Positions 26,796 through 35,873 of a DNA stretch of 61,995 bases are shown one piece after another (within the stretch, counting starts at the first letter, position 1; each line of letters begins with the position of its first letter). A model generated the notes under the pieces. The model did not search any database. It was not told where the DNA came from and saw only the letters and a list, made by a program, of their open reading frames with translations. A program made the position numbers and the translations under genes. The DNA lies in assembly GCA_011125455.1 (NCBI GenBank), contig VKHO01000030.1:1-61995 (forward strand), written 5' to 3'. This DNA is from Chlamydiales bacterium STE3 (GTDB lineage Bacteria > Chlamydiota > Chlamydiia > Chlamydiales > Parachlamydiaceae).

Positions 26796-28952
26796 ATGAA
26801 CGATAAAACAAGTAAACTTCAAAATGATACTGAACTTAAATTTTCCCGAGAACAGGGATTTTTTGATAAAAGCATCGGTGTAACTGCCTTTATTGGCCTT
26901 TTTTTTTGCTCAGCTCTTTTTTTGGTGCTGCATTTCCGAGAAGTTCGTTTAGAAGTATTGGACTTAAATGCTATTGCTCCAGGGTATGTTATAGCTCAGG
27001 TAGATACTGATTTTTTCGATGAAGAAGCTACAGTTATCCTAAGGCAAGAGGCAGTGCGTGACATAGGTAGAATTTATAAACTTACTGAGGATCAAGTTAC
27101 CCAACGCGCAATAGAATTTGAAAATTTTCTTATCAATAACCCTGACTGGAGTAAAAAACTTGAGAGAAATACTCTTGAAGAAATTTATGATGCTCTAAAT
27201 AAAATTGGCGCAGTCATTTTGAGGCTGCGCTTTACTGATGCCCGTACATTTCAAAGAGCTAAAGAGGTTGGTTTTGAAAATGAAATCTTTCAAATTTATA
27301 ACCTTGAGGAGGCTAGTGAAGAGATAAAGTTGCCCAAAACGACTTGGGAATATGTTTTTAAACTCGCTTTTCCTCATCAGGGCTCTCCTGATCCTAAGGA
27401 AGAGCTAGTAATGCAGTTTTTAGATGAAAAGGAGTGGAGGATAGAAGAAGATGTGGCTACTGAACAGGGGTTAAGACGCATTGTTCAGATCAACATCCCT
27501 GAGAAATATACCCATATCAGTATTGGAAGCCGAGTCATTGATCCGGGAGAAAAAGTAACTGCTCGCCACCTAGCGATAATGCAAGCTATAGAGAAGGAAT
27601 TAGGAGAACGAAGGCAACTGTGGAACCCATTTACCTTGCTAGGCAGCTTAATTATGAGTTTGTTACTAATTGGTCTTTGCAGTGCCTATTTCAAAATCAA
27701 CTATCCTCAAGTTATCGCTTCAAATCGAAAGTTATTTTTAGTCATTTCAATCGTAGTACTGACCTTAGGCTTAGCGAAAGCCACAGAGTTTTTCATCCTA
27801 ACTTCTAGCTCAAGGCTTATCCAATCTGTTAACTATCCTGTTTTTGTCCCATTTGCAGCTATTTTATTAGCAAGCCTTGTCAATGTAGGGGTTGCAACTT
27901 TTGCTTCGGGTTTTCTAGCTATTGTTCTCACGATGACTTTGGTGTTTGAGAATGAGGGTTTTATTATCATTAATTTGATGGCGAGTGTCCTTGCAATCTT
28001 AACGACTAAAAGCCTGCGAAGGCGTAAAGAAATTTTTGTTGTCTGCTCCAAGGCATGGCTTGCATGTATTCTTGTTTCTATTTCTTTACATCTTTATTCT
28101 GGAACCTTTTGGCACTTTTCTGTCCTTGCAGACACGCTAAGCACCGGGGTCTTTATGCTTCTCACAGCTATTCTTGTTGTGGGATTGTTGCCCTTACTGG
28201 AGTCTTCATTCAAAGTGATGACTGATGCAACCCTGATGGAATACATGGACCCAAACAATGACTTGCTTCGTAGACTATCTATTGAAGCTCCAGGTACCTA
28301 TCAACACTCAGTCGTAGTGGGTAATTTGGCTGAAACTGCCGCTCTTGCTATCGGTGCTAATGGTTTATTTTGTAGAGTGGCGACTCTATTTCATGACATT
28401 GGTAAGATGGCAACTCCTCAATATTTTACAGAAAATCAACAAAGTGGCATGAATGTTCACCAGCTTTTAACACCTTTAGAATCAGCCCAAGTGATTATTG
28501 CTCACGTTCCCGAAGGTGTAGCAATGGCAAGAAAGGCGGGGCTTCCAGAGCAATTCATCGATATTATAAAAGAGCATCACGGGACGACAATCGTTTATTA
28601 TTTTTATCGTAAATTTATTGATCTTGGAGGAGATAAAGATCAGGTAGAGCAATTTAGATATGCTGGTCCTAGGCCTCGCAGTAAAGAATCAGCGATTATA
28701 ATGATTGCTGATACTTTGGAAGCGGCTTCTCGTAGTTTAGATCACGTCAACGAAGAATCTTTAACAGAGCTAGCAAGCCGACTTATTCGGGAAAAAGCAG
28801 ATGATGGACAGTTTGATGACTGTTTGCTGACTTTTGAGGAGCTAGCAATTGTAAAAGCGACTTTAATCAAGTCTCTTATCGCTTTTGGCCACACGCGAAT
28901 TAAGTATCCCAAAAGAGAAAAGGAAAAATCCGCAATGGGTATAGATGGATAG
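26796..28952 (+). CDS. 7TM-HD (PgpH-like) membrane HD phosphohydrolase
   Basis: The layout is that of the 7TMR-HD family. There is one N-terminal membrane segment at about 28-48, an outer region to about 280, seven closely spaced hydrophobic segments to about 470, then a cytosolic HD domain. The HD domain has YQHSVVVGNLAE, LFHDIGKMATP (His533-Asp534), IIAHVPEGVAMA and IKEHHGT. PgpH of Listeria, the reference member, hydrolyses cyclic di-AMP. Chlamydiae make cyclic di-AMP, so that substrate is the natural guess. I take the ATG at 26796; a GTG directly precedes it. Its last 8 bases overlap the SDR gene. Confidence 0.9.
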   Translation: MNDKTSKLQNDTELKFSREQGFFDKSIGVTAFIGLFFCSALFLVLHFREVRLEVLDLNAIAPGYVIAQVDTDFFDEEATVILRQEAVRDIGRIYKLTEDQVTQRAIEFENFLINNPDWSKKLERNTLEEIYDALNKIGAVILRLRFTDARTFQRAKEVGFENEIFQIYNLEEASEEIKLPKTTWEYVFKLAFPHQGSPDPKEELVMQFLDEKEWRIEEDVATEQGLRRIVQINIPEKYTHISIGSRVIDPGEKVTARHLAIMQAIEKELGERRQLWNPFTLLGSLIMSLLLIGLCSAYFKINYPQVIASNRKLFLVISIVVLTLGLAKATEFFILTSSSRLIQSVNYPVFVPFAAILLASLVNVGVATFASGFLAIVLTMTLVFENEGFIIINLMASVLAILTTKSLRRRKEIFVVCSKAWLACILVSISLHLYSGTFWHFSVLADTLSTGVFMLLTAILVVGLLPLLESSFKVMTDATLMEYMDPNNDLLRRLSIEAPGTYQHSVVVGNLAETAALAIGANGLFCRVATLFHDIGKMATPQYFTENQQSGMNVHQLLTPLESAQVIIAHVPEGVAMARKAGLPEQFIDIIKEHHGTTIVYYFYRKFIDLGGDKDQVEQFRYAGPRPRSKESAIIMIADTLEAASRSLDHVNEESLTELASRLIREKADDGQFDDCLLTFEELAIVKATLIKSLIAFGHTRIKYPKREKEKSAMGIDG

Positions 28953-29733
28953 TAAATTTTCGTTAGCATTAGTCACAGGCGCTTCCTCTGGCATTGGCGA
29001 GGCCTTATGCAAGCTCTTTGCAAAAAAAGGGATTTCCTTAATCGTTGCGGGAAGAGATGAAAAGAGGTTAGATGAGCTGAAAAAAACGATTAATCAAAAA
29101 GTCTCAATGCGAATAGTACCTGGGGATTTAAGCAACTCTCAAGATGTAGAAGTTTTGGTTAGTGTGATTCGCGAAATGATGCCTGATCTTGTTATTAACA
29201 GCGCTGGCTTTGGTTTGTACGGGAACGCTTTAAGTCACTCCATCGATCAGCAGTTAAAAATGTTGGACGTTAATTCTAGGGCTTCCTTGCAGATAACCCT
29301 TAGCGCTGTTGATACCTTGCTAAAAAATCATAGATCAGGAGTCGTTATGAACATCTCATCATCAGCTGGGTACCAAGTATTTCCTGGGTTTTCTGTTTAT
29401 GCTGCCTCTAAAGCGTTTGTGAATTCTTTCTCTCAATCGTTGGATTACGAATATAAAGAAAAGGGAATTCGTGTGCTAGCTTCTTGCCCCGGGTTTATAA
29501 TCACAAACTTCGCTGAACGAGCAGCGGCTCACTGTCAGAAAGGTCCATCAAGTAGAAAAGGGATGGATGTTGAATATGCGGCAGAGGAAATTTGGCAGCA
29601 AATTCAAAGGAAAAAGCCTTTGAGAATCTTTAACTGGAAATACCGAATTGCAGCGGCTTTGTCACATTTCATTCCTACAAGTTGCTTAGCCCCATTGCTT
29701 CATAGAGAAATCTACAAGAGAATAAAAAATTAG
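28945..29733 (+). CDS. Short-chain dehydrogenase/reductase
   Basis: A classical SDR of 262 aa. The NAD(P)-binding TGASSGIG is at 11-18, NSAG at 85-88, the catalytic Ser in MNISSSAG, and YAASK supplies Tyr152 and Lys156. An Arg at the end of beta-2 (VAGRDEKRL) favours NADP. It resembles the DltE/YbbO-type clade, but the substrate cannot be assigned. Its start overlaps the end of the HD phosphohydrolase gene by 8 bases, implying translational coupling. Its stop overlaps the convergent sufE stop by 4 bases. Confidence 0.9.
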   Translation: MDSKFSLALVTGASSGIGEALCKLFAKKGISLIVAGRDEKRLDELKKTINQKVSMRIVPGDLSNSQDVEVLVSVIREMMPDLVINSAGFGLYGNALSHSIDQQLKMLDVNSRASLQITLSAVDTLLKNHRSGVVMNISSSAGYQVFPGFSVYAASKAFVNSFSQSLDYEYKEKGIRVLASCPGFIITNFAERAAAHCQKGPSSRKGMDVEYAAEEIWQQIQRKKPLRIFNWKYRIAAALSHFIPTSCLAPLLHREIYKRIKN

Positions 29734-30167
29734 CTTCCCTTTAATAAAAATTGCAAGGCGTCTTGTTTCATTCGCAAGTGAATGCTATAGAGGCCATTGG
29801 CGCGATTAGGAGTCAAACTAGCGCTTATACCTAGTTCTTCAAGATAATTTGGCGGACATTTTAAAATTGTTTCGGCAGTCTCTCCGCTGTATACATTGAG
29901 CAAAAGGGCCGCAAGCCCTGCGGAGATTAGAGCGTCAGAGTCGGCTTTATAAAAAATTTTTTCTCCTTCTTTAAAGGAATGCAGATACATATTACTCTGA
30001 CAACCACTTACTTTATTACAGGCAATCTTGAATGCATCATCTAAGGGGGCTAGCTTACGCCCAAGTTCAATGATTTTTGCATACTTTGATTCTTCAGAGG
30101 TACAAGCTTCGAAAAGCTTTTTAATTTCATCTTGTTTTTTTGAACATTGCTCGTACATAGGTAACAC
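29730..30167 (-). CDS. sufE: SufE-like sulfur acceptor protein
   Basis: SufE accepts persulfide sulfur from the cysteine desulfurase SufS for Fe-S cluster assembly. The sulfur-acceptor loop is NKVSGCQSNMYL with Cys56. The following strand-helix (ADSDALISAGLAALLLNVYSG) and the SLTPNRANGLYSIHLRM tail are family features. The length of 145 aa matches E. coli SufE (138). It ends tail-to-tail with the SDR gene, overlapping by 4 bases. Confidence 0.92.
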   Translation of the reverse strand: MLPMYEQCSKKQDEIKKLFEACTSEESKYAKIIELGRKLAPLDDAFKIACNKVSGCQSNMYLHSFKEGEKIFYKADSDALISAGLAALLLNVYSGETAETILKCPPNYLEELGISASLTPNRANGLYSIHLRMKQDALQFLLKGS

Positions 30168-30905
30168 TTGGCTCTTTTATTCTACTCTTTAAGGATAACA
30201 CACAATCATCTAATGATCCAATTGTTCTTGGTTGACTGGTGTAAAGGGATTGACCTCGCTAACTCTGACCTTAAAATTGAATAATGTCTATCTAACCCTT
30301 TTTGGCATGTTCTTAAAGGATAAGATGGGGGATGCGCATTGGTTAATAGAGGATGTGTATAATATAATTTTAACGAAACGCTAAAGGCTTAATAAAACCT
30401 GAGCTTATATTCTATAAATACCTCTAGAATCCTGGAAAAAATTTGTTTAGCAAACTCCTACCCTTTCTTTGTTAACTTAAAGAAACTTTTGTAACTCATG
30501 ATTCTTTTTTGACTCTAAAAGAAAATTGGAGAGATTTGTTTATGAATCCATAAGTTAACGGGTTGGGAGTAAGTTAAATTTAACTCTGCCCTGCTCAAAG
30601 ATGAATATGAATTGAGTTTTTGTTGTTGACAAGGATTGGATAAAAAAACTCTAAGGCAAGGATATCCATTTTCCCTAGGATTTCAATTGACATTTATTCC
30701 TAAAATAAATAATCATTATCTCAAAATTGCTCGTTTACACCAGTTTAACAAAATCTATTCCAATAAAGAGTGATTTCACTCAAAAAATTTATCTGTCGCT
30801 TGGGTAAAACTGCAAAGTTTTTAGCCTGACTTGGGTTCTAAGGAGAAGGTTTTTTAGGGCTGTCTGTAATCTAGAGTAGCCGTTCAAATCTCAATTAAGA
30901 GAAAA
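30168..30905. other. Long spacer upstream of infA
   Basis: This 738-base stretch is without a gene. No open frame with a start and ribosome-binding site stands out, and I see no structural RNA. TTGACA occurs at about 30627-30632 and again at 30687-30692; the latter has TAATCA 17 bases downstream, a poor -10. Promoters for infA and the downstream translation cluster are expected near the right edge but cannot be fixed. Confidence 0.4.
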
Positions 30906-31124
30906 ATGACAAAAGAAGACACAATTAAGCTTGATGGAGTTGTAGAAGAGCTTCTCCCAAACATGACATTTCGCGTTACTTTGCAAAATGGACTTATGGT
31001 CATGGCTCATCTCTGCGGAAAAATGCGCATGAAAAATATTCGCGTTCTGGTAGGGGACACAGTGACAGTAGAAATGTCGCCTTATGATTTAACTAAAGCC
31101 AGGATTATTTTTCGCCAAAAATAA
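30906..31124 (+). CDS. infA: Translation initiation factor IF-1
   Basis: IF-1 binds the ribosomal A site during initiation. The 72-aa S1/OB-fold protein shows the usual pattern ([52 protein letters not shown]). As in other chlamydiae, it precedes tRNA-Thr and tuf. It starts about 740 bases after sufE, so it likely has its own promoter. Confidence 0.97.
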   Translation: MTKEDTIKLDGVVEELLPNMTFRVTLQNGLMVMAHLCGKMRMKNIRVLVGDTVTVEMSPYDLTKARIIFRQK

Positions 31125-31231
31125 ATGGCAAAAAGTGATTTGGGTTGATTTAATTTTACAAAAGTTCTACACTAACAAGCTTTTGAGTAACGTCTATTCA
31201 ATTGCAAAGCTTTTTTTGCGAAAGAATTTTT

Positions 31232-31303
31232 GCCCAGATAGCTCAGTGGTAGAGCACTTGCATGGTAAGCAAGTGGTCGAAGGTTCAATTCCTTTTCTGG
31301 GCA
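31232..31303 (+). tRNA. tRNA-Thr (GGT)
   Basis: A complete cloverleaf. The acceptor is GCCCAGA/TCTGGGC with discriminator A, the D stem GCTC/GAGC, and the anticodon stem CTTGC/GCAAG around ATGGTAA (anticodon GGT). The T-loop is GGTTCAATTCC. CCA is not encoded. It sits 57 bases before the tuf start, the standard chlamydial position, and is probably cut from the infA-tuf transcript. Confidence 0.97.
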
Positions 31304-31359
31304 GAACCTAAAATTTTGAAAACCAGCACACCTGGAGCCTATACGGAGGAAAACCAAAA

Positions 31360-32544
31360 ATGGCAAAAGAAACATTTCAGCGTAACAAGCCGCACGTTAA
31401 CATCGGCACCATTGGTCACGTGGACCATGGTAAAACAACGCTCACTGCTGCTATTACTAAAGTTCTAGCAAAAGCAGGTGGAGCAAAGTACCGTGATTAT
31501 TCATCTATCGATAATACTCCTGAGGAGAAAGCGCGTGGGATTACGATTAACTCTTCGCACGTAGAATATGAAACAGACAATCGTCACTATGCGCACGTTG
31601 ACTGCCCAGGACACGCCGACTATGTTAAAAACATGATTACAGGTGCTGCTCAAATGGACGGTGCAATCCTTGTTGTTGCTGCTACAGACGGTGCAATGCC
31701 ACAAACACGTGAACATATTCTTCTTGCTCACCAGATGCAAGTGCCGGCAATCGTTGTATTCCTCAACAAAGTTGATATGCTTGGGGAGAGTGATCAGGAG
31801 CTCTTAGATCTCGTCGAGATGGAATTACATGAATTGTTAGAGTCTAAAGGTTATAAAGATTGCCCAGTTATTCGTGGCTCAGCTCTTAAAGCGCTCGAAG
31901 GTGATCCAAAGTATGAGGAAGCTGTTAAACAATTAATGGCAATCGTTGATGAAAAGATACCTACTCCACAAAGGGAAATTGATAAACCTTTCTTAATGCC
32001 AGTTGAGGACGTTTTCTCGATTTCAGGTCGCGGAACAGTAGCTACAGGTCGTGTTGAGCGCGGTGTTGTTAAGCTTAATGATAAGCTTCAGCTCGTGGGA
32101 TTAGGCGAGACAAAAGATACAGTTGTAACTGGTATTGAAATGTTTAACAAGATGATGGATGAAGCACGTGCTGGTGAGAACGTTGGTCTCTTGCTTAGAG
32201 GTGTTAACAAAGGTGACATCGAGCGCGGAATGGTTTTAGCTGCTCCTGCTACATGTACTCCTCATACTGAGTTTAAAGGACCTGTTTATGTTCTAACTAA
32301 AGAAGAAGGTGGAAGACATAAGCCGTTCTTTACTGGATACCGTCCGCAGCTTTATTTCAGAACAACAGACGTTACTGGTACAGTAGAATTGCCTCAAGGA
32401 ACTGAAATGGTGATGCCAGGTGATAACATTGAGATCAGCGTTAAACTTATCGCTCCTGTTGCAATGGAAAAAGGGATGAGATTTGCGATTCGTGAAGGCG
32501 GTCGTACAATCGGTGCCGGAACTGTTTCTGAGATCATAAAGTAG
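31360..32544 (+). CDS. tuf: Elongation factor Tu
   Basis: EF-Tu delivers aminoacyl-tRNA to the ribosome. The GTPase motifs are GHVDHGKT (19-26), [20 protein letters not shown] (switch II) and NKVD. Domains 2 and 3 follow in full (394 aa). It starts with the chlamydial [25 protein letters not shown] lies 10 bases before the ATG. It is flanked by tRNA genes on both sides. Confidence 0.99.
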   Translation: MAKETFQRNKPHVNIGTIGHVDHGKTTLTAAITKVLAKAGGAKYRDYSSIDNTPEEKARGITINSSHVEYETDNRHYAHVDCPGHADYVKNMITGAAQMDGAILVVAATDGAMPQTREHILLAHQMQVPAIVVFLNKVDMLGESDQELLDLVEMELHELLESKGYKDCPVIRGSALKALEGDPKYEEAVKQLMAIVDEKIPTPQREIDKPFLMPVEDVFSISGRGTVATGRVERGVVKLNDKLQLVGLGETKDTVVTGIEMFNKMMDEARAGENVGLLLRGVNKGDIERGMVLAAPATCTPHTEFKGPVYVLTKEEGGRHKPFFTGYRPQLYFRTTDVTGTVELPQGTEMVMPGDNIEISVKLIAPVAMEKGMRFAIREGGRTIGAGTVSEIIK

Positions 32545-32559
32545 TTCAGACAATGATTT

Positions 32560-32592
32560 AGGGCAGGCTTGTTCTGCCCTATTATTCTTTTG
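32560..32592 (+). terminator. Hairpin downstream of tuf
   Basis: AGGGCAG and CTGCCCT form a perfect 7-bp stem with a 7-base loop, followed by ATTATTCTTTT. The U-tract is broken, so termination is probably partial, allowing read-through into tRNA-Trp and secE. Confidence 0.65.
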
Positions 32593-32664
32593 GGTGTGTA
32601 GCTCAGCTGGTAGAGCAGCGGTCTCCAAAGCCGCCGGTCGGGGGTTCGAGTCCCTCCGCACTCG
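32592..32664 (+). tRNA. tRNA-Trp (CCA)
   Basis: A complete cloverleaf. The acceptor is GGGTGTG/CGCACTC with two G-T pairs and discriminator G. The D stem is GCTC/GAGC. The anticodon stem GCGGT/GCCGC (one G-T pair) encloses CTCCAAA, giving anticodon CCA. The T-loop GGTTCGAGTCC is normal. It lies between tuf and secE, as in other chlamydiae. Confidence 0.97.
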
Positions 32665-32733
32665 CATTAATGTTTGTGATTAACGGGTGCCTAACTGGAA
32701 ATGGTGTGATGTGTGGTAACGGATGTTAAGTCT

Positions 32734-32994
32734 ATGGAATTAAAAAAAAATGGGCAAATCTCACGTGTAGTTAGTGAAAAGACCAAAAAAAAATATAGAC
32801 TGCGTGACTTTATAGAAGAAATAAAGCTTGAGCTCAAAAATATTAATTGGACAAGCCGGGAAGAACTAAAAACTTACACGCAAATTGTGGTAAGTGCAAC
32901 GTTTGTGTTTGGAATGGGAGTCTACCTTGTCGATCTCGCAATCCAAGCGACACTCAATATGCTGACCTGGTTTACTCATTTGATATTTGGCTAA
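32734..32994 (+). CDS. secE: Preprotein translocase subunit SecE
   Basis: This small protein has a basic amphipathic segment (RDFIEEIKLELKNINWTSRE) followed by one membrane helix (IVVSATFVFGMGVYLVDLAI), the minimal SecE form. SecE clamps SecY in the translocon. I choose the ATG at 32734 (MELKKNG); a GTG at 32713 is an in-frame alternative. The position before nusG is conserved. Confidence 0.93.
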   Translation: MELKKNGQISRVVSEKTKKKYRLRDFIEEIKLELKNINWTSREELKTYTQIVVSATFVFGMGVYLVDLAIQATLNMLTWFTHLIFG

Positions 32995-33018
32995 TAATAA
33001 ATAAGGCAGTAAGTCAAA

Positions 33019-33564
33019 ATGCACAAATGGTATGTAGTACAAGTTTTTTCTTCTCAAGAAAAAAAAGTGAAAAAAGCTCTTGAAGAGCATCGCGAAAAAA
33101 AAGGCATGGCAGAGTTAATCGATGAAATCTTGTTGCCAACCGAAAATGTTTCTGAGGTTAAAAAAGGGCAGCAACATGTAATTGAAAAACGTCTATGGCC
33201 TGGATACCTTCTTTTAAAGATGTCTTTGAACGATGATTCATGGCAATACGTCAAAAATACAGTAGGGGTGATAGACTTTTTAGGTGGAGAAAAGCCTACA
33301 GCTTTGACGGATGCTGAAGTTGGGGATATTTTGAGGGATCTTGAAGATAAAAAGCAAAAAATTACACAAAAGCACAAATTCGCTATTGGCGATCGAGTTA
33401 AAATCACAGATGGTGTTTTCGTTAACTTCACTGGTACTGTTACTGAAGTTTTCCACGAAAAAGGGCGTCTTAGTGTTATTGTATCAATTTTTGGTCGAGA
33501 CACACGTGTAGACGATCTTGAGTTCTCTCAGGTAGAAGAAGTTTCTGAGGATACTGAAAATTAA
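33019..33564 (+). CDS. nusG: Transcription termination/antitermination protein NusG
   Basis: NusG binds RNA polymerase and links it to Rho or the ribosome. The NGN domain starts MHKWYVVQVFSSQEKKVKKA and includes KRLWPGYLLLKM. The C-terminal KOW domain is present (GDRVKITDGVFVNFTGTVTE). The length of 181 aa is typical. It sits between secE and rplK, the universal arrangement. Confidence 0.97.
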   Translation: MHKWYVVQVFSSQEKKVKKALEEHREKKGMAELIDEILLPTENVSEVKKGQQHVIEKRLWPGYLLLKMSLNDDSWQYVKNTVGVIDFLGGEKPTALTDAEVGDILRDLEDKKQKITQKHKFAIGDRVKITDGVFVNFTGTVTEVFHEKGRLSVIVSIFGRDTRVDDLEFSQVEEVSEDTEN

Positions 33565-33637
33565 TCTAAGTTTGCTTAAATCTTTGTCAGCCTCAAAGGT
33601 TTTTGCGTTAATTTGTATTTTAAAATAGGCATTAATT

Positions 33638-34066
33638 ATGGCCAAAAAAATTGTTAAAGTGATCAAGCTGCAAATTCCTGCAGGAAAAGCTAACCCAGCG
33701 CCTCCAATCGGTCCAGCGCTCGGTGCAGCCGGCGTCAATATTATGGCGTTCTGTAAGGAGTTTAACGCGAAAACGCAGAGTATGGCAGGTGATATCCTAC
33801 CAGTAGTTATTACTGTGTACCAGGATAAAAGCATTACATTCATCTGCAAACAGCCGCCGGTTGCTGAAATGCTTAAAAAGCAATTGGGTTTGGCAAAAGG
33901 ATCTGCTGTTCCAAACAGGGATAAAGTAGGAAAAATCAAGAGAAGTCAAGCAAGACAAATCGCTGAAAATAAAATTCAGGATATGAACGCTGCGAGCCTT
34001 GAGGCAGCTACTGAAAGCGTGTTGGGTACAGCACGATCAATGGGAATTGAACTCGTTAGTGAATAA
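33638..34066 (+). CDS. rplK: 50S ribosomal protein L11
   Basis: L11 binds the GTPase-associated centre of 23S rRNA. It shows the Pro-rich N-terminal motif [20 protein letters not shown] and the C-terminal RNA-binding domain ending in [16 protein letters not shown]. The length of 142 aa is exact for the family. rplA follows after 13 bases. Confidence 0.98.
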   Translation: MAKKIVKVIKLQIPAGKANPAPPIGPALGAAGVNIMAFCKEFNAKTQSMAGDILPVVITVYQDKSITFICKQPPVAEMLKKQLGLAKGSAVPNRDKVGKIKRSQARQIAENKIQDMNAASLEAATESVLGTARSMGIELVSE

Positions 34067-34079
34067 GAGAAAATAATAT

Positions 34080-34778
34080 ATGGGTCATCCAAGTAAAAGA
34101 ACTCGGGAGATAGCTAAATCGTATGATTTTTCAAAAATCTATGCGGTAAATGAAGCTATCGAAATTTTAAAGAAATGCCCACCGGTGAAATTCGATCAAT
34201 CGGTTGAAGTTTCTTTAAAGGTGGGAGTTGACCCTCGTAAATCTGATCAGCAAGTTCGCGGCACTGTATCATTACCGAATGGTACAGGAAAAAAAACAAG
34301 GATTCTTGTTTTTGCTGAGGGCGATAAGGTGAAAGAAGCTTTAGATGCTGGTGCAGACTATGCGGGTAACGAAGAACTTTTAGAAAAAGTTAACGGGGGT
34401 TGGACAGATTTTGATGCTGTTATCACAACTCCAGGCATGATGCGACACGTAGGTAAGCTAGGTAAAGTTTTGGGGCCAAGAGGTTTAATGCCTACTCCTA
34501 AAGCAGGGACTGTGACTACTGAAATTGCAAAAGCAATCCAAGAGCTTAAAGCTGGTAAAATTGAGTTTAAACTAGATCGACATGGTATGATCAATAGTGC
34601 AGTTGGTAAACTCTCTTTTGCAATAGAAAAACTAGCTGAAAACGTCACTGCTTTTTTGGCAGCGGTACAAAAAGCTAAGCCAGCAGGTGCAAAAGGACAG
34701 TTTTTTAGATCACTAGTCATTTCTTCAACGATGGGACCAGGACTAAAAATTGATCTTCGCGAAATTCAGGCAGACTAG
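34080..34778 (+). CDS. rplA: 50S ribosomal protein L1
   Basis: L1 forms the mobile stalk that releases E-site tRNA. It is often an autogenous repressor of rplK-rplA. Family motifs [20 protein letters not shown] and [19 protein letters not shown] are clear, and the length of 232 aa is normal. rplJ begins 11 bases after its stop. Confidence 0.98.
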   Translation: MGHPSKRTREIAKSYDFSKIYAVNEAIEILKKCPPVKFDQSVEVSLKVGVDPRKSDQQVRGTVSLPNGTGKKTRILVFAEGDKVKEALDAGADYAGNEELLEKVNGGWTDFDAVITTPGMMRHVGKLGKVLGPRGLMPTPKAGTVTTEIAKAIQELKAGKIEFKLDRHGMINSAVGKLSFAIEKLAENVTAFLAAVQKAKPAGAKGQFFRSLVISSTMGPGLKIDLREIQAD

Positions 34779-34789
34779 TGGAGAATTAG

Positions 34790-35329
34790 ATGAGACAAGA
34801 GAAGCAGTACCTTCTAGATGAAGTAAAAGGACAATTAGACCAATACGGTACATTTGTCATTATGCAATACTCAGGCCTTACTGCCAATGCAGCCCATCAG
34901 TTTCGCCGCGATGTTGCAAAGCTTGGTGGAAATGTAGAAGTCATGCGTAAGCGCATTCTTTTAAAAGCCGCTGAGGCTGCAGGACATAAATTAGAGCTTG
35001 CTGATTTACCCGGACATGTAGGGGTTGTTTTCGCAGGTGAAGATTTTATTGAAACCGCAAAGCTTGTATATAAATACCGCCAAGAAACAGATAAAGCGAT
35101 TAACGTTTTAGGTGGTTGCTTTGAAGGTAAATTGTATAACAGCCAAGATGTAGAAAAACTTTCAAAACTACCAAGCAAAGATGCAATGAGATCCGAGCTA
35201 TTAGCTACTCTCGAAGCACCGATGTCACAAACACTGGCTGTTATGGAAGCGTTATTATCAAGCGTCATTTACTGCTTGGATAACAAAAGCAAGGAAGAAG
35301 CAGCACCGAGTGAAACTGCCGCATCCTAA
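34790..35329 (+). CDS. rplJ: 50S ribosomal protein L10
   Basis: L10 anchors the L7/L12 dimers to the ribosomal stalk. It has the N-terminal RNA-binding domain (YLLDEVKGQLDQYGTFVIMQ) and a C-terminal helix (TLAVMEALLSSVIYCLDNKS) that carries L12 dimers. It is 179 aa. Only 11 bases separate it from rplA, so there is no room for a separate rplJ leader. Confidence 0.97.
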   Translation: MRQEKQYLLDEVKGQLDQYGTFVIMQYSGLTANAAHQFRRDVAKLGGNVEVMRKRILLKAAEAAGHKLELADLPGHVGVVFAGEDFIETAKLVYKYRQETDKAINVLGGCFEGKLYNSQDVEKLSKLPSKDAMRSELLATLEAPMSQTLAVMEALLSSVIYCLDNKSKEEAAPSETAAS

Positions 35330-35368
35330 AATTTTATCAAAAAGTTTAAGTAATTAGAGGTTAATACC

Positions 35369-35752
35369 GTGAGCAATAAAACAGAAGATTTAGTAAAGGC
35401 CCTCAGCGAATTGAGCGTCCTCGAGATGTCAGAGCTTAAAACTGCCTTGGAAGAGAAGTGGGGCGTTAAGGCAGCTGCAGCAGCAGTTGCAGTGGCAGCA
35501 CCAGCGGCAGCAGCGGCACCAGCAGCAGAAGCAACTGACTTCCAGGTGACATTAGAATCAGTACCACAAGATAAGAAAATTGGCGTTATTAAGGCAGTAA
35601 GAGAGATTACAGGTCTTGGCTTAAAAGAAGCAAAAGATCTAGTTGACGGAGCTCCAAAAGTTCTGAAAGATACTGCTCCTAAAGCTGAAGCAGATTCAAT
35701 TAAAAAGAAAGTTGAAGAAGCTGGCGCTAAAGTTTCCCTTAAAGGTCTGTAG
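35369..35752 (+). CDS. rplL: 50S ribosomal protein L7/L12
   Basis: L12 recruits translational GTPases. It has the N-terminal dimerisation part, an Ala-rich hinge at about residues 36-50, and the C-terminal domain with [20 protein letters not shown] and VDGAPKVLK. The length is 127 aa. The start codon is GTG, with AGAGG 8 bases upstream. It is followed by two terminator-like hairpins. Confidence 0.98.
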   Translation: MSNKTEDLVKALSELSVLEMSELKTALEEKWGVKAAAAAVAVAAPAAAAAPAAEATDFQVTLESVPQDKKIGVIKAVREITGLGLKEAKDLVDGAPKVLKDTAPKAEADSIKKKVEEAGAKVSLKGL

Positions 35753-35759
35753 TGCTTCT

Positions 35760-35793
35760 GAGGCATGTTCTTAAGGGGCATGCCTCTCTTTTT
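35760..35793 (+). terminator. Intrinsic terminator after rplL (first of two)
   Basis: GAGGCATG and CATGCCTC form a perfect 8-bp stem with an 11-base loop, followed at once by TCTTTTT. It starts 7 bases after the rplL stop. It looks like a genuine rho-independent terminator, though downstream rpoB suggests it is partial. Confidence 0.8.
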
Positions 35794-35810
35794 AAAGAAT
35801 GAAGGGTAGT

Positions 35811-35839
35811 GGATAAAACAGCCATGTTTTATCCTTTTT
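35811..35839 (+). terminator. Second hairpin with U-run before rpoB
   Basis: GGATAAAACA and TGTTTTATCC form a perfect 10-bp stem with a tight GCCA loop, followed by TTTTT. It lies 18 bases after the first terminator and 35 bases before the rpoB start. Two terminators in tandem suggest attenuation between ribosomal-protein and polymerase genes. Confidence 0.8.
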
Positions 35840-35873
35840 CCTTTATCCTTTAAAAACCAAGGAGACCTTATTC

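Noticed and set aside
35460-35535. Short GCA/GCAGCA-type repeat
   Set aside because: It encodes the Ala-rich hinge of ribosomal protein L7/L12, a normal low-complexity codon run.
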